64,000 bases of DNA from Akkermansia sp. (GCA_017521405.1 JAFXCP010000023.1:1-64000), one strand, 5' to 3'. Numbered from the stretch's first letter, positions 55,310-64,000 are shown. Notes: generated from the sequence alone by a model not told the origin. Program-made: numbers and translations.

Positions 55310-58009
55310 TTATGCGAATGTAGTGAAATTACCGGAAAGAGGGCGGAAAGCATAAAGCTGCCCACACTCGTTAATTTGAATGAGCTTATTGAGAGCCTCC
55401 TGAGAATTCAGCCCACGCTTACAAAGAGAAACAAACAAATGATAAAATTCAGCTTTAATATCGGTGGCAAATACCCCCGGGTCATCCGAGCCTAAAACGA
55501 TAGGAAGATGGCTATCGTTTTCCGGCGTATTGATACCTAACCATCGGAGGGAATGGTGCTGCCCCATTTCCTTATACTGGCTAATCCGCAAATTACTGGT
55601 AGGCAGGGTTTCTATCACCACGCCTCGATCAACAAGGTAACGCATGACCAACTGTTGAATGGCAATAAGCTCCTCCGGAGAGAAATACCCCGTAGGCACT
55701 TCTATGCGGCTTTCGCTGCGTTCCCATACCATCTTGTTCCTATTCCAGTCGATTACTAATTCAAGCACCTCCAGGGACTCCTCACAAAATGCTCTATAGA
55801 CACGAATTCTCTCATCATCACAAGATTCCTCACCATCCGCAAATGATTTTACCTCCTCGGCTATTTGTTGCATGGTAGGAATCACATTGCACCTATTCAT
55901 GAGATTTTGCTGAGCCTTTTTATAAATGTGTAAAAATTCACGAGGTGAGATACTGCGAAGATCAAAGACTCGCTTCAGGATATAAGGCGAAAGGTGTGGT
56001 TTTTGGAACACGGCGTATCCCTGTTCTCGTATATCATAATTCAACTTTTGTACCAGGGCTTGCATGGAACGACCGCTTTGCAAAATATGCCAGGCAAAAA
56101 TGAGATCCTGAAGCCACTCCCCGCGTGTCGGTGCTACTTGGGAAGGCATGGTTCTTATCCATAATACAGGGTCTACCCCCAACGCTGTGGCATGTCCAAT
56201 GCGATCCCCATTGCGGTATTCCAACATCTCTGTTGTCTCGTATACAACCCGAATACCACTAATGAGGTGGTAAAAATCCTCCCCAGCATGATAGGTTACA
56301 TGGGGAATATTCAATTGATAACGAGCCTTTCTGTATGCAGGAGCAAAAATATCCGGGGGGGCATCCATCTCATCGGCAGCGGCATCAATACCGCGCACCC
56401 ATTGGCTGAGTTTAGGGTAGTTCAGAAATAGCTTATGCAGTACAATAAGATTGTTATCATATCCTTCTCGAGCCTCACGATACCGTATTCTGTTTGCGCC
56501 GTTTTCCTTACTATGTTCCCATTCCCTTTTTATAAAATGAAACACAATTACCGGGCGTACCAATCGTACACTTTCAAACTCAAGCTGATTTAATTTGCGG
56601 AGAATTTCTTCCAATGTGCCGCCCTGATTTTTTTTCGCATCATTCACATGGTAAAGGGCATCCTCCCTTCGCTTTTCTCCGGCTCCGAGTTTGTGTTGAT
56701 AGACGTATTCTAAGTACCCGGCAAGTATATCCTTTAGCCTTAATAGTGTGCTATCGTAATCCCCTTTTGGAGCTATACGTAGCTCTGCATAATTCGTCAC
56801 GCTATTGCGTCCTTTTCCATGCATCCGTTCAAATACCCGATAATAGTAATCCGAACGATATACCAAGGCTTTTGCTATATTGGAATATTTTTGGAATTGC
56901 TTAAATCCATAGAAATTATCGCGTTGAACACATTGTGAAAAGAACTCATTGAATAACAATAGGTAGAGATGAAACAAGCGCTCCACATTTTCATCCGGGT
57001 GAATGGATAGAAGGTTAATAACCTTGCGCATCCACCTCATTTCATTAACCACATTCGGCGGACTTTCCGCAAATGTCGGGTGAGTACTCTTCGGCGCTCC
57101 GCTTGTGGCCTCAACATCTTCATCGGTCCACTCTATAGGCGCCTTGTCACACAGAGTGGCTAACCTACTTCGTGTCGGTATCATCTTCCCTTCGTAGGGT
57201 ATCATCCCTTCACTAAAAGCACCCTCTTTCGTTTCACAATCGCCGGCATAGCATATTAGCAAATAACGTACCCTCTTTGCCACTTGCATGTGGTCGTACA
57301 TGACATCCGGAGTAAGGTCGATATGGATTTCCCTGTATAATTCCACCGCCGATGGGTTTCTCTCAAACTCCTCATGCTGAATCGCCCATTCTATTTCCGA
57401 GTAATTCAGGGCGTTAAGCCAACATTCTTCCGCCGCAGCGCAAAGATTGACATGGATATGAGAATCATTCAAGCCGTGCTGGTTAATGTACGTTTCCACG
57501 CTCTCATCATACGGATAAAGAGTCAGCAGGTTGTATTTTATACTCTCCATGGGATCAATATCCCGTTCATTCTTCATGCGCCAGTATGCAAGAGCCTGTA
57601 TCGGCAATGAGGAAATTCGACTAAGCATATTCTGCCACCAGCCAAACTTCTCCGCTTTCACATGCAACTCCTGATGGCGGACCTCCAAATACTCATCAGC
57701 CAAGCATTGGAGAGTCGCCAGCACAATGCTACAACTCACAGATTGCTGCATCCGCATGTTTACAAACTTCCTGCCATAGCGGTTTGATGACTTTTGCTGC
57801 ACATAATCATGCATGAAACACTCCCAGCGATGTCGGAATACATGATCCGGGCAAGTCGGATTCCAGCGGTGAAAATCCACATACGCATATTCTCGCAACA
57901 GGTTTCGGCCATTGTGGAGAAATGGCGTATTCAACGGCTGTTTTAACATCCAGAACAGCAGATTTTCATTTGCCAACACGTAAGCTGGTATAGTAGAAAC
58001 CTCCGGCAT
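55310..58009 (-). CDS. rdrB: RADAR adenosine deaminase RdrB
   Basis: An 899-residue protein of the adenosine deaminase superfamily and the effector of the RADAR antiphage system. The deaminase metal and catalytic motifs are all intact: SHIHVN with the two His zinc ligands (His184, His186), TYHAGED (His574, catalytic Glu577) and GDRIGHATALG (His606). PTSNLR near 803 and GSDDPGVFAT (Asp842/Asp843) complete the set. The length is far beyond metabolic adenosine deaminases (about 350) and matches RdrB, which has large insertions and assembles into a dodecameric shell. In the known system it deaminates adenosine in RNA or nucleotides during infection. It follows rdrA by 63 nt. The A+T content is visibly higher than in neighbouring housekeeping genes. 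Confidence 0.92.
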   Translation of the reverse strand: MPEVSTIPAYVLANENLLFWMLKQPLNTPFLHNGRNLLREYAYVDFHRWNPTCPDHVFRHRWECFMHDYVQQKSSNRYGRKFVNMRMQQSVSCSIVLATLQCLADEYLEVRHQELHVKAEKFGWWQNMLSRISSLPIQALAYWRMKNERDIDPMESIKYNLLTLYPYDESVETYINQHGLNDSHIHVNLCAAAEECWLNALNYSEIEWAIQHEEFERNPSAVELYREIHIDLTPDVMYDHMQVAKRVRYLLICYAGDCETKEGAFSEGMIPYEGKMIPTRSRLATLCDKAPIEWTDEDVEATSGAPKSTHPTFAESPPNVVNEMRWMRKVINLLSIHPDENVERLFHLYLLLFNEFFSQCVQRDNFYGFKQFQKYSNIAKALVYRSDYYYRVFERMHGKGRNSVTNYAELRIAPKGDYDSTLLRLKDILAGYLEYVYQHKLGAGEKRREDALYHVNDAKKNQGGTLEEILRKLNQLEFESVRLVRPVIVFHFIKREWEHSKENGANRIRYREAREGYDNNLIVLHKLFLNYPKLSQWVRGIDAAADEMDAPPDIFAPAYRKARYQLNIPHVTYHAGEDFYHLISGIRVVYETTEMLEYRNGDRIGHATALGVDPVLWIRTMPSQVAPTRGEWLQDLIFAWHILQSGRSMQALVQKLNYDIREQGYAVFQKPHLSPYILKRVFDLRSISPREFLHIYKKAQQNLMNRCNVIPTMQQIAEEVKSFADGEESCDDERIRVYRAFCEESLEVLELVIDWNRNKMVWERSESRIEVPTGYFSPEELIAIQQLVMRYLVDRGVVIETLPTSNLRISQYKEMGQHHSLRWLGINTPENDSHLPIVLGSDDPGVFATDIKAEFYHLFVSLCKRGLNSQEALNKLIQINECGQLYAFRPLSGNFTTFA

Positions 58010-58047
58010 TGGGATACAAGTTGATGAATGTTAATTTTCTCCGGCAT

Positions 58048-58068
58048 GGGTGTACAAGAAATACACCC
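58048..58068 (-). other. Stem-loop between rdrA and rdrB
   Basis: Perfect 7-bp arms GGGTGTA and TACACCC around CAAGAAA, starting 5 nt after the rdrA stop codon. No U-tract follows, so it is not a classical terminator. It may protect the rdrA message end or set the rdrA:rdrB ratio. Confidence 0.5.
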
Positions 58069-58072
58069 GCTC

Positions 58073-60772
58073 TCAACGTTGAGCTGGCGAATTTCCTTGC
58101 TTCTTACTCCGCGCTTTTTTTTGTTTATTCACGCACAATGCCTCCACAGCATCTTCCAATGACTTCGTCAGGGGGAAACTACCAATTAAGCCGAGAAAAA
58201 CATCCGACATTCTATGTTTCTCTTCTGACGTCAAACCAAAGGGTATGCAGAAATGGTGCCGGAAATAGCTAATTGTTTCCTTAAATTTATCTAATAGTTC
58301 CTTGTCCGCAACAACTCTCTCAGCTTTTAGTTCGGTATCTTGCACCCCTCCGACTTGACTAGTCGTCCCGGAATTCCCTTTAGAATTATCTGTTAGCTCT
58401 ACCACCTTCATCGTATGGCTTATTCGACGCAAAGCATAGTAGAAATTGGCCCAAATTTCCCCCATCACCTGCGGAGACAAATCCCACACTCCCTTTGAAT
58501 CTATATTTTTCTCCCAATAACTAACCTCGTCTCTATACCAATTCAAAATATTCTCCGCTATCTTCCCTATTCCCTCCCTATATTGATTCGGCATTGTCGT
58601 CTTACTTGGCTCTTTTTCTTCCCATAAAGAAATCGACTCGGTATTATATGTTTTAACAGGGATTCTGTCTATTTGCCATTCCGGCTTACCGCATGTTTTG
58701 ATAGGAAAATAACTTTCAATAATGCCGATGATGGATTGAATGGCAGCTTGTTTTTTCTTGGCTTTCTCGTTCTCATTCTTAGCTTGCGCATGATTCTGAC
58801 ACGCCTGAAGACAGCGATGTATGAACGCCAAATAACTGAATACAGAAATGAAATAGCTATTATCTCGCTCGTGAGAGCGGCTCATGCAAACCAAAAGAGC
58901 AATTCCCTGGCGGATGTCAGCTTCCGAGGGATTACCTTTTTTCGGAAAGGCTTTTTTTAAAATTACAGAATTTATTTTTTTGATGATTACTTTATATCGA
59001 AGCCTCAATATACCGGAATGTAAGCCCTCAAGCCCGGTATCTGCACACCATATCATATTCGCGTGTCGAGCCCATCGGGAAGCACTATACCAACTGCCGA
59101 CATGGAGATAACTTTCAAATTTCTTACGCAGGTCCGAAAGTGTTTTCAATGTGCGATCTATCGTGGAGCCGGTGTACTGCTCCAAGGCCTTGGCATACAA
59201 TGCCACCGTTGCCGGACCAAAAAGAAGATAGGAAATAAACCCCCGCAAATCTTTAACCCGCTCCTTAAACGAAACAGCCAGCAACATGGTGAGGAACTTA
59301 TCCTCGCTGGTAATCCCCATATCCCCGGAAAGAAAATAACCATGCTCCAAATCGTCCATTTTTTGGCAGTGTTTGAGCATAGAGGCATAGAATATCTTGC
59401 CTTCATCCGTATTAAGATTATCGAACTCGTAATAGGCAGCCGAAAGCTCGTCCTTAAGAACATGCTCAAGAGATATTCTCACCACATATTCCGTTTGGAT
59501 TCTATCATCAGTCAGAATCGAGGTCTTTTCCTGTTTTTTTTCTTCGGCTTCTATTTCTTTTTTCAATATTTTCAGTACCTCTTTTTTATGCCAAAAATGG
59601 ATAATTTGAAGTATGCTTCTCAGCGGCAAGCGCATGAACAAATCCGTATACGGTTTTATTTCGACAGGATTGTTACTAATTGCGTAGTAAAATGCCTTGT
59701 TAATGATTTTTTCTAATTCCAAAATAGTAACGGTATTCTCCTCCGTCATTCTCAGATACACAGTAATAGGAATCCGCTTGCGCGCGAGAGTGAGCAAATC
59801 ACACAGCTCTCGCTGATGAGATATCGGAAAGAGTTTCATGAGGTATTGCCCCGCATGGGAAATAACCGATTTCATGCGGAATTCCTTACCATTTTCATCC
59901 TGTTGATGATATTGGCTGTTAAATTCCGAAAAGTATTTTTCGCGCACACGTTCGATATTGATGGACTTATCCCCTGTTACCAGCACAATCACGCGAGGAT
60001 GTGAGATGTACAGGCGAAGGTTCTCCAAAACCTTGCTGCACTGGGCCGCATTTGTATCCGCATCGTCCACGGCTATAATGTAAGCCTTAATTTGATTTAT
60101 ATGGCAAAGTTTGTCTACTATTTTTGCATAAATCCTTCGGATTTCTTCATCCATGTCCGGACTATCCCTGCGGAGCATCGATGCGTTATGCTCGCTAAGA
60201 TCGCTTAATGGAGCTTTGCCGCGTGAGAGGCGTGCAATGCCCAAATCCAGTCTCTGCATCAGGCTGAGACAGGCGGCCCTCTCAAAATCAAATCTTGGTC
60301 GAGAAGAATCCTGCATCCGTTGGCTGCTTTCCAACTCACTCTTTAATGCAGCCACTACATTCAGGAAAAAGTAATTATCGTCTCCACACGATGCGGAGGG
60401 ATCATACCAGCATAATAACTTGCAGGGCTTATCACCACATTGTTTTGCAGGTCTTTCCAGTTTTGTTACAAGATTCCGCAAAAATGTGGATTTACCACTG
60501 CCTCGACTTCCCGTAATAAGGTAGTTCTTCCCTCGGCTTGCAGATAAAGTATAGTAATCCCGCCCATAATCCACATTCTCAACAGGTAACAGACTTGCTA
60601 GAATTTCATCGCTAAATTCGTTTAATAGTTGCTGATGAATATAGGCCTCTGTGTCGTTCTTGCTATTAAACGTGTCTGAGGGATTTATATAGACATCAAA
60701 CGGTTTATTTTTTATGTAACTCATGGCAGTGGAGAGAAAGGTGTAATTCTGTAAGTTATACAGTATCGTCAT
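58073..60772 (-). CDS. rdrA: RADAR ATPase RdrA
   Basis: An 899-residue P-loop ATPase. Walker A reads TGSRGSGKSTFLRN (residues 87-100) and Walker B AYIIAVDDADTN (230-241). After it come sensor-like residues (PRVIVLVTGD) and a long helical C-terminal half with Lys/Glu-rich stretches. In RADAR, RdrA forms a seven-fold ring that docks on the RdrB dodecamer and is needed for RNA editing on phage infection. The pairing with an 899-residue adenosine deaminase downstream identifies it. The start has GAGGGG five bases before the ATG. A second ATG at 60724 (MSYIKNKPFD) is possible. The C-terminus ends in a basic KKARSKKQG stretch. Confidence 0.9.
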   Translation of the reverse strand: MTILYNLQNYTFLSTAMSYIKNKPFDVYINPSDTFNSKNDTEAYIHQQLLNEFSDEILASLLPVENVDYGRDYYTLSASRGKNYLITGSRGSGKSTFLRNLVTKLERPAKQCGDKPCKLLCWYDPSASCGDDNYFFLNVVAALKSELESSQRMQDSSRPRFDFERAACLSLMQRLDLGIARLSRGKAPLSDLSEHNASMLRRDSPDMDEEIRRIYAKIVDKLCHINQIKAYIIAVDDADTNAAQCSKVLENLRLYISHPRVIVLVTGDKSINIERVREKYFSEFNSQYHQQDENGKEFRMKSVISHAGQYLMKLFPISHQRELCDLLTLARKRIPITVYLRMTEENTVTILELEKIINKAFYYAISNNPVEIKPYTDLFMRLPLRSILQIIHFWHKKEVLKILKKEIEAEEKKQEKTSILTDDRIQTEYVVRISLEHVLKDELSAAYYEFDNLNTDEGKIFYASMLKHCQKMDDLEHGYFLSGDMGITSEDKFLTMLLAVSFKERVKDLRGFISYLLFGPATVALYAKALEQYTGSTIDRTLKTLSDLRKKFESYLHVGSWYSASRWARHANMIWCADTGLEGLHSGILRLRYKVIIKKINSVILKKAFPKKGNPSEADIRQGIALLVCMSRSHERDNSYFISVFSYLAFIHRCLQACQNHAQAKNENEKAKKKQAAIQSIIGIIESYFPIKTCGKPEWQIDRIPVKTYNTESISLWEEKEPSKTTMPNQYREGIGKIAENILNWYRDEVSYWEKNIDSKGVWDLSPQVMGEIWANFYYALRRISHTMKVVELTDNSKGNSGTTSQVGGVQDTELKAERVVADKELLDKFKETISYFRHHFCIPFGLTSEEKHRMSDVFLGLIGSFPLTKSLEDAVEALCVNKQKKARSKKQGNSPAQR

Positions 60773-60869
60773 ACTATCCCCTCAATGGCATGTAAGTCAA
60801 GAAAAAAACCGTCATATGTATTACTTTTAAAAATTTAGGAATCTCATTTGGTGAAAAAGCGGAGCAAAT

Positions 60870-60878
60870 AGTATAGCA
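60870..60878 (-). promoter_or_regulatory. Extended -10 promoter candidate of the RADAR operon
   Basis: On the minus strand TGCTATACT provides an extended -10 element (TGn plus TATACT), about 98 nt upstream of rdrA. A second option, TTGACT-N18-TAGTAT, overlaps the rdrA start codon itself and would require the start at 60724. The remaining 60773-61124 shows no gene. Confidence 0.4.
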
Positions 60879-61124
60879 TGAGGATGCTTGCACACGGCAG
60901 GCATCGCGGTATTTAGCCGGAAGCAACAGAGGAGCGAATCTACTCTAAGCACAGTAAACACGCATCACTCCGCAAAAACAGCACCGGTCGTTTTATTACA
61001 CAGCTCGGGAACACTTCCGGTAGCCGATATACATAGGCTGTGTTGCCTTTAGCGCTCATGCCCTTCTAAAGAGAAATTACAAAATCCCTTACCGATATTC
61101 CCATACATCGGGGATGGATGTAGG

Positions 61125-61739
61125 TTATTCCGGGTTAGCCCCCATAACAAGGCGGTAGAAATTGCAACCGATGAAATTGCCCAGAACTATGCTTACATAG
61201 AACAGAAGAATGCTGCCAAAATGCTCCGCCCAGAATGAGCAGGGAACGGCAAGGTAGTAAAAGGCATCCGCTATGCAGTGGGGAAAGCCGCATACAATAA
61301 AAAGGGGAACGCCAAAGAGCAAAGGAAGATTGTTCCCCTTGCGGGCAAAGGTAACGGCGGTAGTCATAATGAATCCGCAAGCGATGGAAAGTAAGCCTCC
61401 GTGCAGGGGACCCAGCGCAAGGCGAGCAGCCAAAAAGCTCCGGGCATTTTCCTGAATGGGCATGGGGGAAAGGCGAGCTAGCAGAGCTACAAGACCACAG
61501 CCCGCAATGTTCCCCAGAAGGATGACGAAGAGATAAGCCCATTCTCCTTTGCGAATAAATCCTGCTGTGCCGGTGTAGAGAAGTAGTTTGTAGCTGACCA
61601 CGGTAAGCAAGGCAAAGGCAAAGAGGACACTGCCGACAATATCGCGAGTGGCCATGTAGCCGAATCCGGCAATTCCCACGCACACCCCGGACATGACGGC
61701 GGATTTAACAATGCTGCACCAATCCCTAGCCTCGTTCAT
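61125..61739 (-). CDS. Formate/nitrite transporter family channel
   Basis: A 204-residue membrane protein, shorter than typical FNT channels (about 270-290), with about six hydrophobic helices. The FNT landmarks are LLTVVSYKLLLYTGTAGFI (the first pore re-entrant segment), the LLGNIAGCGLVAL glycine-rich helix and GFPHCIADAFYYL, with the central histidine of the FNT pore. A near symmetrical VLGNFIGCNFYRLVMG follows. It would pass formate, nitrite or similar small anions. It lies upstream of rdrA in the same direction with a 350-nt gap. A TAGAAT lies 10 nt before the ATG. Confidence 0.82.
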   Translation of the reverse strand: MNEARDWCSIVKSAVMSGVCVGIAGFGYMATRDIVGSVLFAFALLTVVSYKLLLYTGTAGFIRKGEWAYLFVILLGNIAGCGLVALLARLSPMPIQENARSFLAARLALGPLHGGLLSIACGFIMTTAVTFARKGNNLPLLFGVPLFIVCGFPHCIADAFYYLAVPCSFWAEHFGSILLFYVSIVLGNFIGCNFYRLVMGANPE

Positions 61740-61749
61740 ACGTGGGGGT

Positions 61750-61755
61750 ATTCTA
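61750..61755 (-). promoter_or_regulatory. -10 box (TAGAAT) of the FNT gene
   Basis: TAGAAT on the minus strand lies 10 nt upstream of the ATG; a -35-like TTGATG is 15 bp further on. Confidence 0.45.
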
Positions 61756-61806
61756 ACATATCCGGCAGCGCATCAAAGTTTTTTTTGCGTTCAGAACGGA
61801 ATCTTT

Positions 61807-62478
61807 TCAGGCTTCTGCGGTATAAAGGGAGGCAATTCCCATGCAAAGGGGGAGTACCGTGGGTGCCGTGTATCCGCATTGCTCCAGCAGGGAGCAGAAT
61901 GCAGACCCACGAGGAAAGGCTTCTATGCTGTCTCCCAAGTAATCGTATGCGCTTCCGTTACCGGTCAGGAATCCGGCGATGCGGGGGAGAATATGGTGCA
62001 GGTATAGCCGGTACGGGGGAGCAAGGATGCCCTCCGGCATGCTAAAATCCAGCACAAGGAGATGCCCGCCCGGGCGCAATACACGGCGGAACTCACGCAG
62101 AGCGGCGGGGTAATCCGCCATGTTGCGGAGGCCAAAAGCTACGGTGAGAGCATCAAAAGAGTAATCCGGCAAGGGCAGGTGGAGAGCATCTGCCTCCAAT
62201 ACGTTCTGCAGCCCACGCCGCACGGCCACATCTAACATAGGGCGGCAAAAATCCGTGCCCAGCACCTCCACCTCCGGCAGGGCATGGGCTATGGCCAAGG
62301 CCAAATCGCCCGTGCCGGTGGCAACATCCAACAGGCGCTCGGGTTTCCACTCAGCCACGAGCTGCACGGCTCTTCCGCGCCAGAGGATGTCAGCGCCAAG
62401 GGAAAGAACGTGATTTGCCGTGACGTAGCGTTCCGCAATGGAGGAGAAGGCTGCGTGTACGAAAGCGGGATCCGGCAT
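61807..62478 (-). CDS. ubiE: Demethylmenaquinone / 2-polyprenyl-benzoquinol methyltransferase (MenG/UbiE)
   Basis: The SAM-dependent C-methyltransferase of the last step in menaquinone (or ubiquinone) synthesis, 223 residues. It starts with the UbiE N-terminal FSSIAERYVTANHVLSLGADILWRGRAV. The SAM motif is LLDVATGTGDLALAIAHALP, then EVLGTDFCRPMLDVA, and the UbiE signature DSFDALTVAFGLRNMADYPAALREFRRVLRPGGHLLVLDFS. The C-terminus is DYLGDSIEAFPRGSAFCSLLEQCGY. In an anaerobe menaquinone is the expected product. It lies 6 nt downstream of icd. Confidence 0.93.
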   Translation of the reverse strand: MPDPAFVHAAFSSIAERYVTANHVLSLGADILWRGRAVQLVAEWKPERLLDVATGTGDLALAIAHALPEVEVLGTDFCRPMLDVAVRRGLQNVLEADALHLPLPDYSFDALTVAFGLRNMADYPAALREFRRVLRPGGHLLVLDFSMPEGILAPPYRLYLHHILPRIAGFLTGNGSAYDYLGDSIEAFPRGSAFCSLLEQCGYTAPTVLPLCMGIASLYTAEA

Positions 62479-62484
62479 GGTTCC

Positions 62485-63708
62485 TTACTTAATGTGAGCC
62501 AGCAAAGCATCGCCAAAAGCGGAGGTACTCAGGGCAGTGCTGCCGGGAATCATCTCCGCCAAATCTGCCGTTACTGTCTTCTCCGAGATGACTCCTTCGA
62601 TGGCGGAAACAATGCGGTCTGCCGCCTCTGTCCAGCCCATGTAGCGCAGCATCATCTCCGCAGAGAGGAGGAAGGAGCAAGGATTCACCTTATCCAAGCC
62701 GGCCAATTTCGGGGCCGTGCCATGGGTAGCTTCAAAGACGGCATGGCCGGTGCGGTAGTTGATGTTGGCGCCCGGTGCAATACCTATGCCGCCCACCTGC
62801 GCGGCGAGAGCGTCGGAGCAGTAATCTCCGTTGAGATTCAGCGTGGCAATGACGGAATGCTCCTGCGGGTGAATGAGAATTTCCTGAAGGAAGGCATCGC
62901 AAATGCAATCCTTTATGACGATACCATTGGGCAAACGGCACCAGGGACCATCGCCAATGGGCGTGGCATTGAATTCACGGCGAGCCAGTTCGTACCCCCA
63001 ATCACGGAAGCCGCCCTCGGTAAATTTCATAATGTTGCCCTTGTGAACGAGCGTGACACTCGGGCGATTATTTTCGATGGCGTACTGAATGGCGGAGCGC
63101 ACGAGGCGTTCCGTGCCTTCGCGGGAAACAGGTTTGATACCGAAACCGGAAGTTTCCGGGAAGCGCACCTTATCTGCGCGCTGGGGGAAGTTGGCATACA
63201 ACCATTCGAAGAACTTAGCCGCTTCCGGGCTTCCGCTCTGGAACTCCACACCGGCATAAATATCCTCCGTGTTTTCGCGGAAGATGACCATATCCACTTT
63301 TTCCGGGGATTTCACAGGTGTTTCAATCCCGCAGAAGTAACGCACCGGGCGTACGCAGCAGTACAAATCCAAGCCCTGACGCAGAGCCACATTGAGAGAA
63401 CGAATCCCCCCACCCACCGGCGTTGTCAGCGGTCCCTTGATGCCTACAAGATAGGTACGGAAGGCTTCCATAGTATCCCGGGGCAGCCAAGTCCCCACTG
63501 TATCGTAGGCTTTTTGCCCGGCCAGCACCTCCTGCCAAACAATGGCACGGGAATCACCGTATGCGGCAGTCACGGCAGCATCTATCACCCTCTGAGCAGC
63601 CCGCCAAATATCGGGACCGGAGCCGTCTCCGATGATATGGGGAATAATGGGGTAATTCGGCACGGAGAGCCCCTGCCCGGTCATGGTAATCGGTGTTCCT
63701 TTACTCAT
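62485..63708 (-). CDS. icd: Isocitrate dehydrogenase (NADP-type)
   Basis: This enzyme decarboxylates isocitrate to 2-oxoglutarate in the TCA cycle. The 407-residue protein matches the bacterial homodimeric form. It shows [41 protein letters not shown] (substrate-binding Arg), [45 protein letters not shown] and the C-terminal nucleotide region [11 protein letters not shown]...[15 protein letters not shown]. ubiE follows closely. A small membrane-protein gene lies 48 nt upstream on the same strand and probably shares its transcript. Confidence 0.95.
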   Translation of the reverse strand: MSKGTPITMTGQGLSVPNYPIIPHIIGDGSGPDIWRAAQRVIDAAVTAAYGDSRAIVWQEVLAGQKAYDTVGTWLPRDTMEAFRTYLVGIKGPLTTPVGGGIRSLNVALRQGLDLYCCVRPVRYFCGIETPVKSPEKVDMVIFRENTEDIYAGVEFQSGSPEAAKFFEWLYANFPQRADKVRFPETSGFGIKPVSREGTERLVRSAIQYAIENNRPSVTLVHKGNIMKFTEGGFRDWGYELARREFNATPIGDGPWCRLPNGIVIKDCICDAFLQEILIHPQEHSVIATLNLNGDYCSDALAAQVGGIGIAPGANINYRTGHAVFEATHGTAPKLAGLDKVNPCSFLLSAEMMLRYMGWTEAADRIVSAIEGVISEKTVTADLAEMIPGSTALSTSAFGDALLAHIK

Positions 63709-63756
63709 GGTTTTCTCTTGGATTAAAAACTGGTGCTAGCTAATAGGTGCGGGTGT

Positions 63757-63942
63757 TTATAAACTTACCTTTACGGGGTCCTCCTCCACTCGGAGAGCAT
63801 CGTCCCCGCCCTTGCCCATCATACATATGGCAAAGAGAACAGCCACAAGAAGGGGCGGCAGAATGTAAAAGAAAATGTCCGTCCCCTCTTTTCCTTGGGT
63901 CAGGGAGCGGCGTGCAATGACTCTGGAGGGTTGCTTAGCCAT
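63757..63942 (-). CDS. Small single-pass membrane protein
   Basis: A 61-residue protein. The basic N-terminus (MAKQPSRVIARRSLTQGKEG) precedes one transmembrane helix (IFFYILPPLLVAVLFAICMMG) and an acidic C-terminus (DDALRVEEDP). The charges place the N-terminus in the cytoplasm. No family is recognised. It starts 20 nt after a perfect TATAAT and probably leads the icd-ubiE transcript. Confidence 0.6.
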   Translation of the reverse strand: MAKQPSRVIARRSLTQGKEGTDIFFYILPPLLVAVLFAICMMGKGGDDALRVEEDPVKVSL

Positions 63943-63962
63943 AATTCGTCTGGTGCGCGTGC

Positions 63963-63990
63963 ATTATACCATAAGTAGGCGGCTTTGCAA
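63963..63990 (-). promoter_or_regulatory. Promoter upstream of the small membrane-protein gene and icd
   Basis: TTGCAA, 16 bp and a perfect TATAAT on the minus strand, 20 nt before the ATG at 63942. Confidence 0.7.
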
Positions 63991-64000
63991 TAAAAAACGC

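Noticed and set aside
55283-55495. Small plus-strand frame overlapping the end of rdrB
   Set aside because: It overlaps a conserved gene end, lacks a domain and has no start signal.
60724-60772. Alternative rdrA start at 60724 with the promoter TTGACT-N18-TAGTAT covering the longer start
   Set aside because: The longer start has a good GAGGGG at five bases; 60724 has none. Kept as an alternative only.

Overview
The window looks like the chromosome of a Gram-negative bacterium of the Verrucomicrobiota, most like an Akkermansia relative. This is inference, without any database search. It rests on GTP-dependent PEP carboxykinase, LpxK (lipid A), TolQ/TolR-type genes, two bactofilins, an AP2-domain protein and moderately GC-rich DNA. 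Most of the window is core housekeeping sequence. The clear accessory element is a two-gene RADAR antiphage locus at about 55.3-60.8 kb.

Layout. 1-1.3 kb: the 5' part of a MenC-like gene, a decayed ISL3-type transposase, tRNA-Val(CAC) and the dnaK upstream region with a near-perfect sigma-54 promoter. 1.3-5.3 kb: dnaK-groES-groEL. 5.4-7.7 kb: an AP2 + ribbon-helix-helix-like protein, a thioredoxin-like lipoprotein and trpS. 7.8-15.6 kb (minus): an envelope operon of exbB/tolQ, exbD/tolR, a large secreted TPR protein, a penicillin-binding protein with a degenerate transpeptidase domain, an inositol monophosphatase and rsmB. 15.7-24.5 kb: alr, lysS, parB, an M28/glutaminyl-cyclase-like lipoprotein, an ECF sigma / anti-sigma / PDZ operon and aspS. 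24.6-33.4 kb (minus): a UvrA paralogue, two bactofilins, malic enzyme, a WecG/TagA glycosyltransferase, lpxK and asnS. 33.5-37.4 kb (plus): a tightly overlapping five-gene operon (UspA, YmdB-like, TcdA-like, RlmB-like, phosphoesterase), then HU. 37.6-49 kb (mostly minus): gapA, a GNAT protein, pckG, tRNA-Arg(TCT), an rRNA methyltransferase, gluQ, large secreted and membrane proteins, an ABCG-type transporter and a Nudix hydrolase. 49.2-55 kb: pstCAB-phoU (plus) converging on a porin-pstS pair (minus). 55.3-60.8 kb (minus): rdrA-rdrB. 61.1-64 kb (minus): a formate/nitrite-type channel, menG/ubiE, icd and a small membrane protein.

Promoters and function. Sigma-70-type promoters are unusually easy to read here (TTGNNN, 16-18 bp, TANNNT). 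In about ten genes the -10 box lies only 6-13 nt before the start codon, so those mRNAs should be leaderless or nearly so, and this was used to choose several starts. The phosphate genes form one uptake and regulatory unit (outer-membrane porin, PstS, PstCAB, PhoU). RdrA (AAA-type ATPase) and RdrB (adenosine deaminase) together make the RADAR RNA-editing or nucleotide-deaminating defence complex. That island is visibly richer in A+T than its surroundings, which suggests horizontal acquisition.
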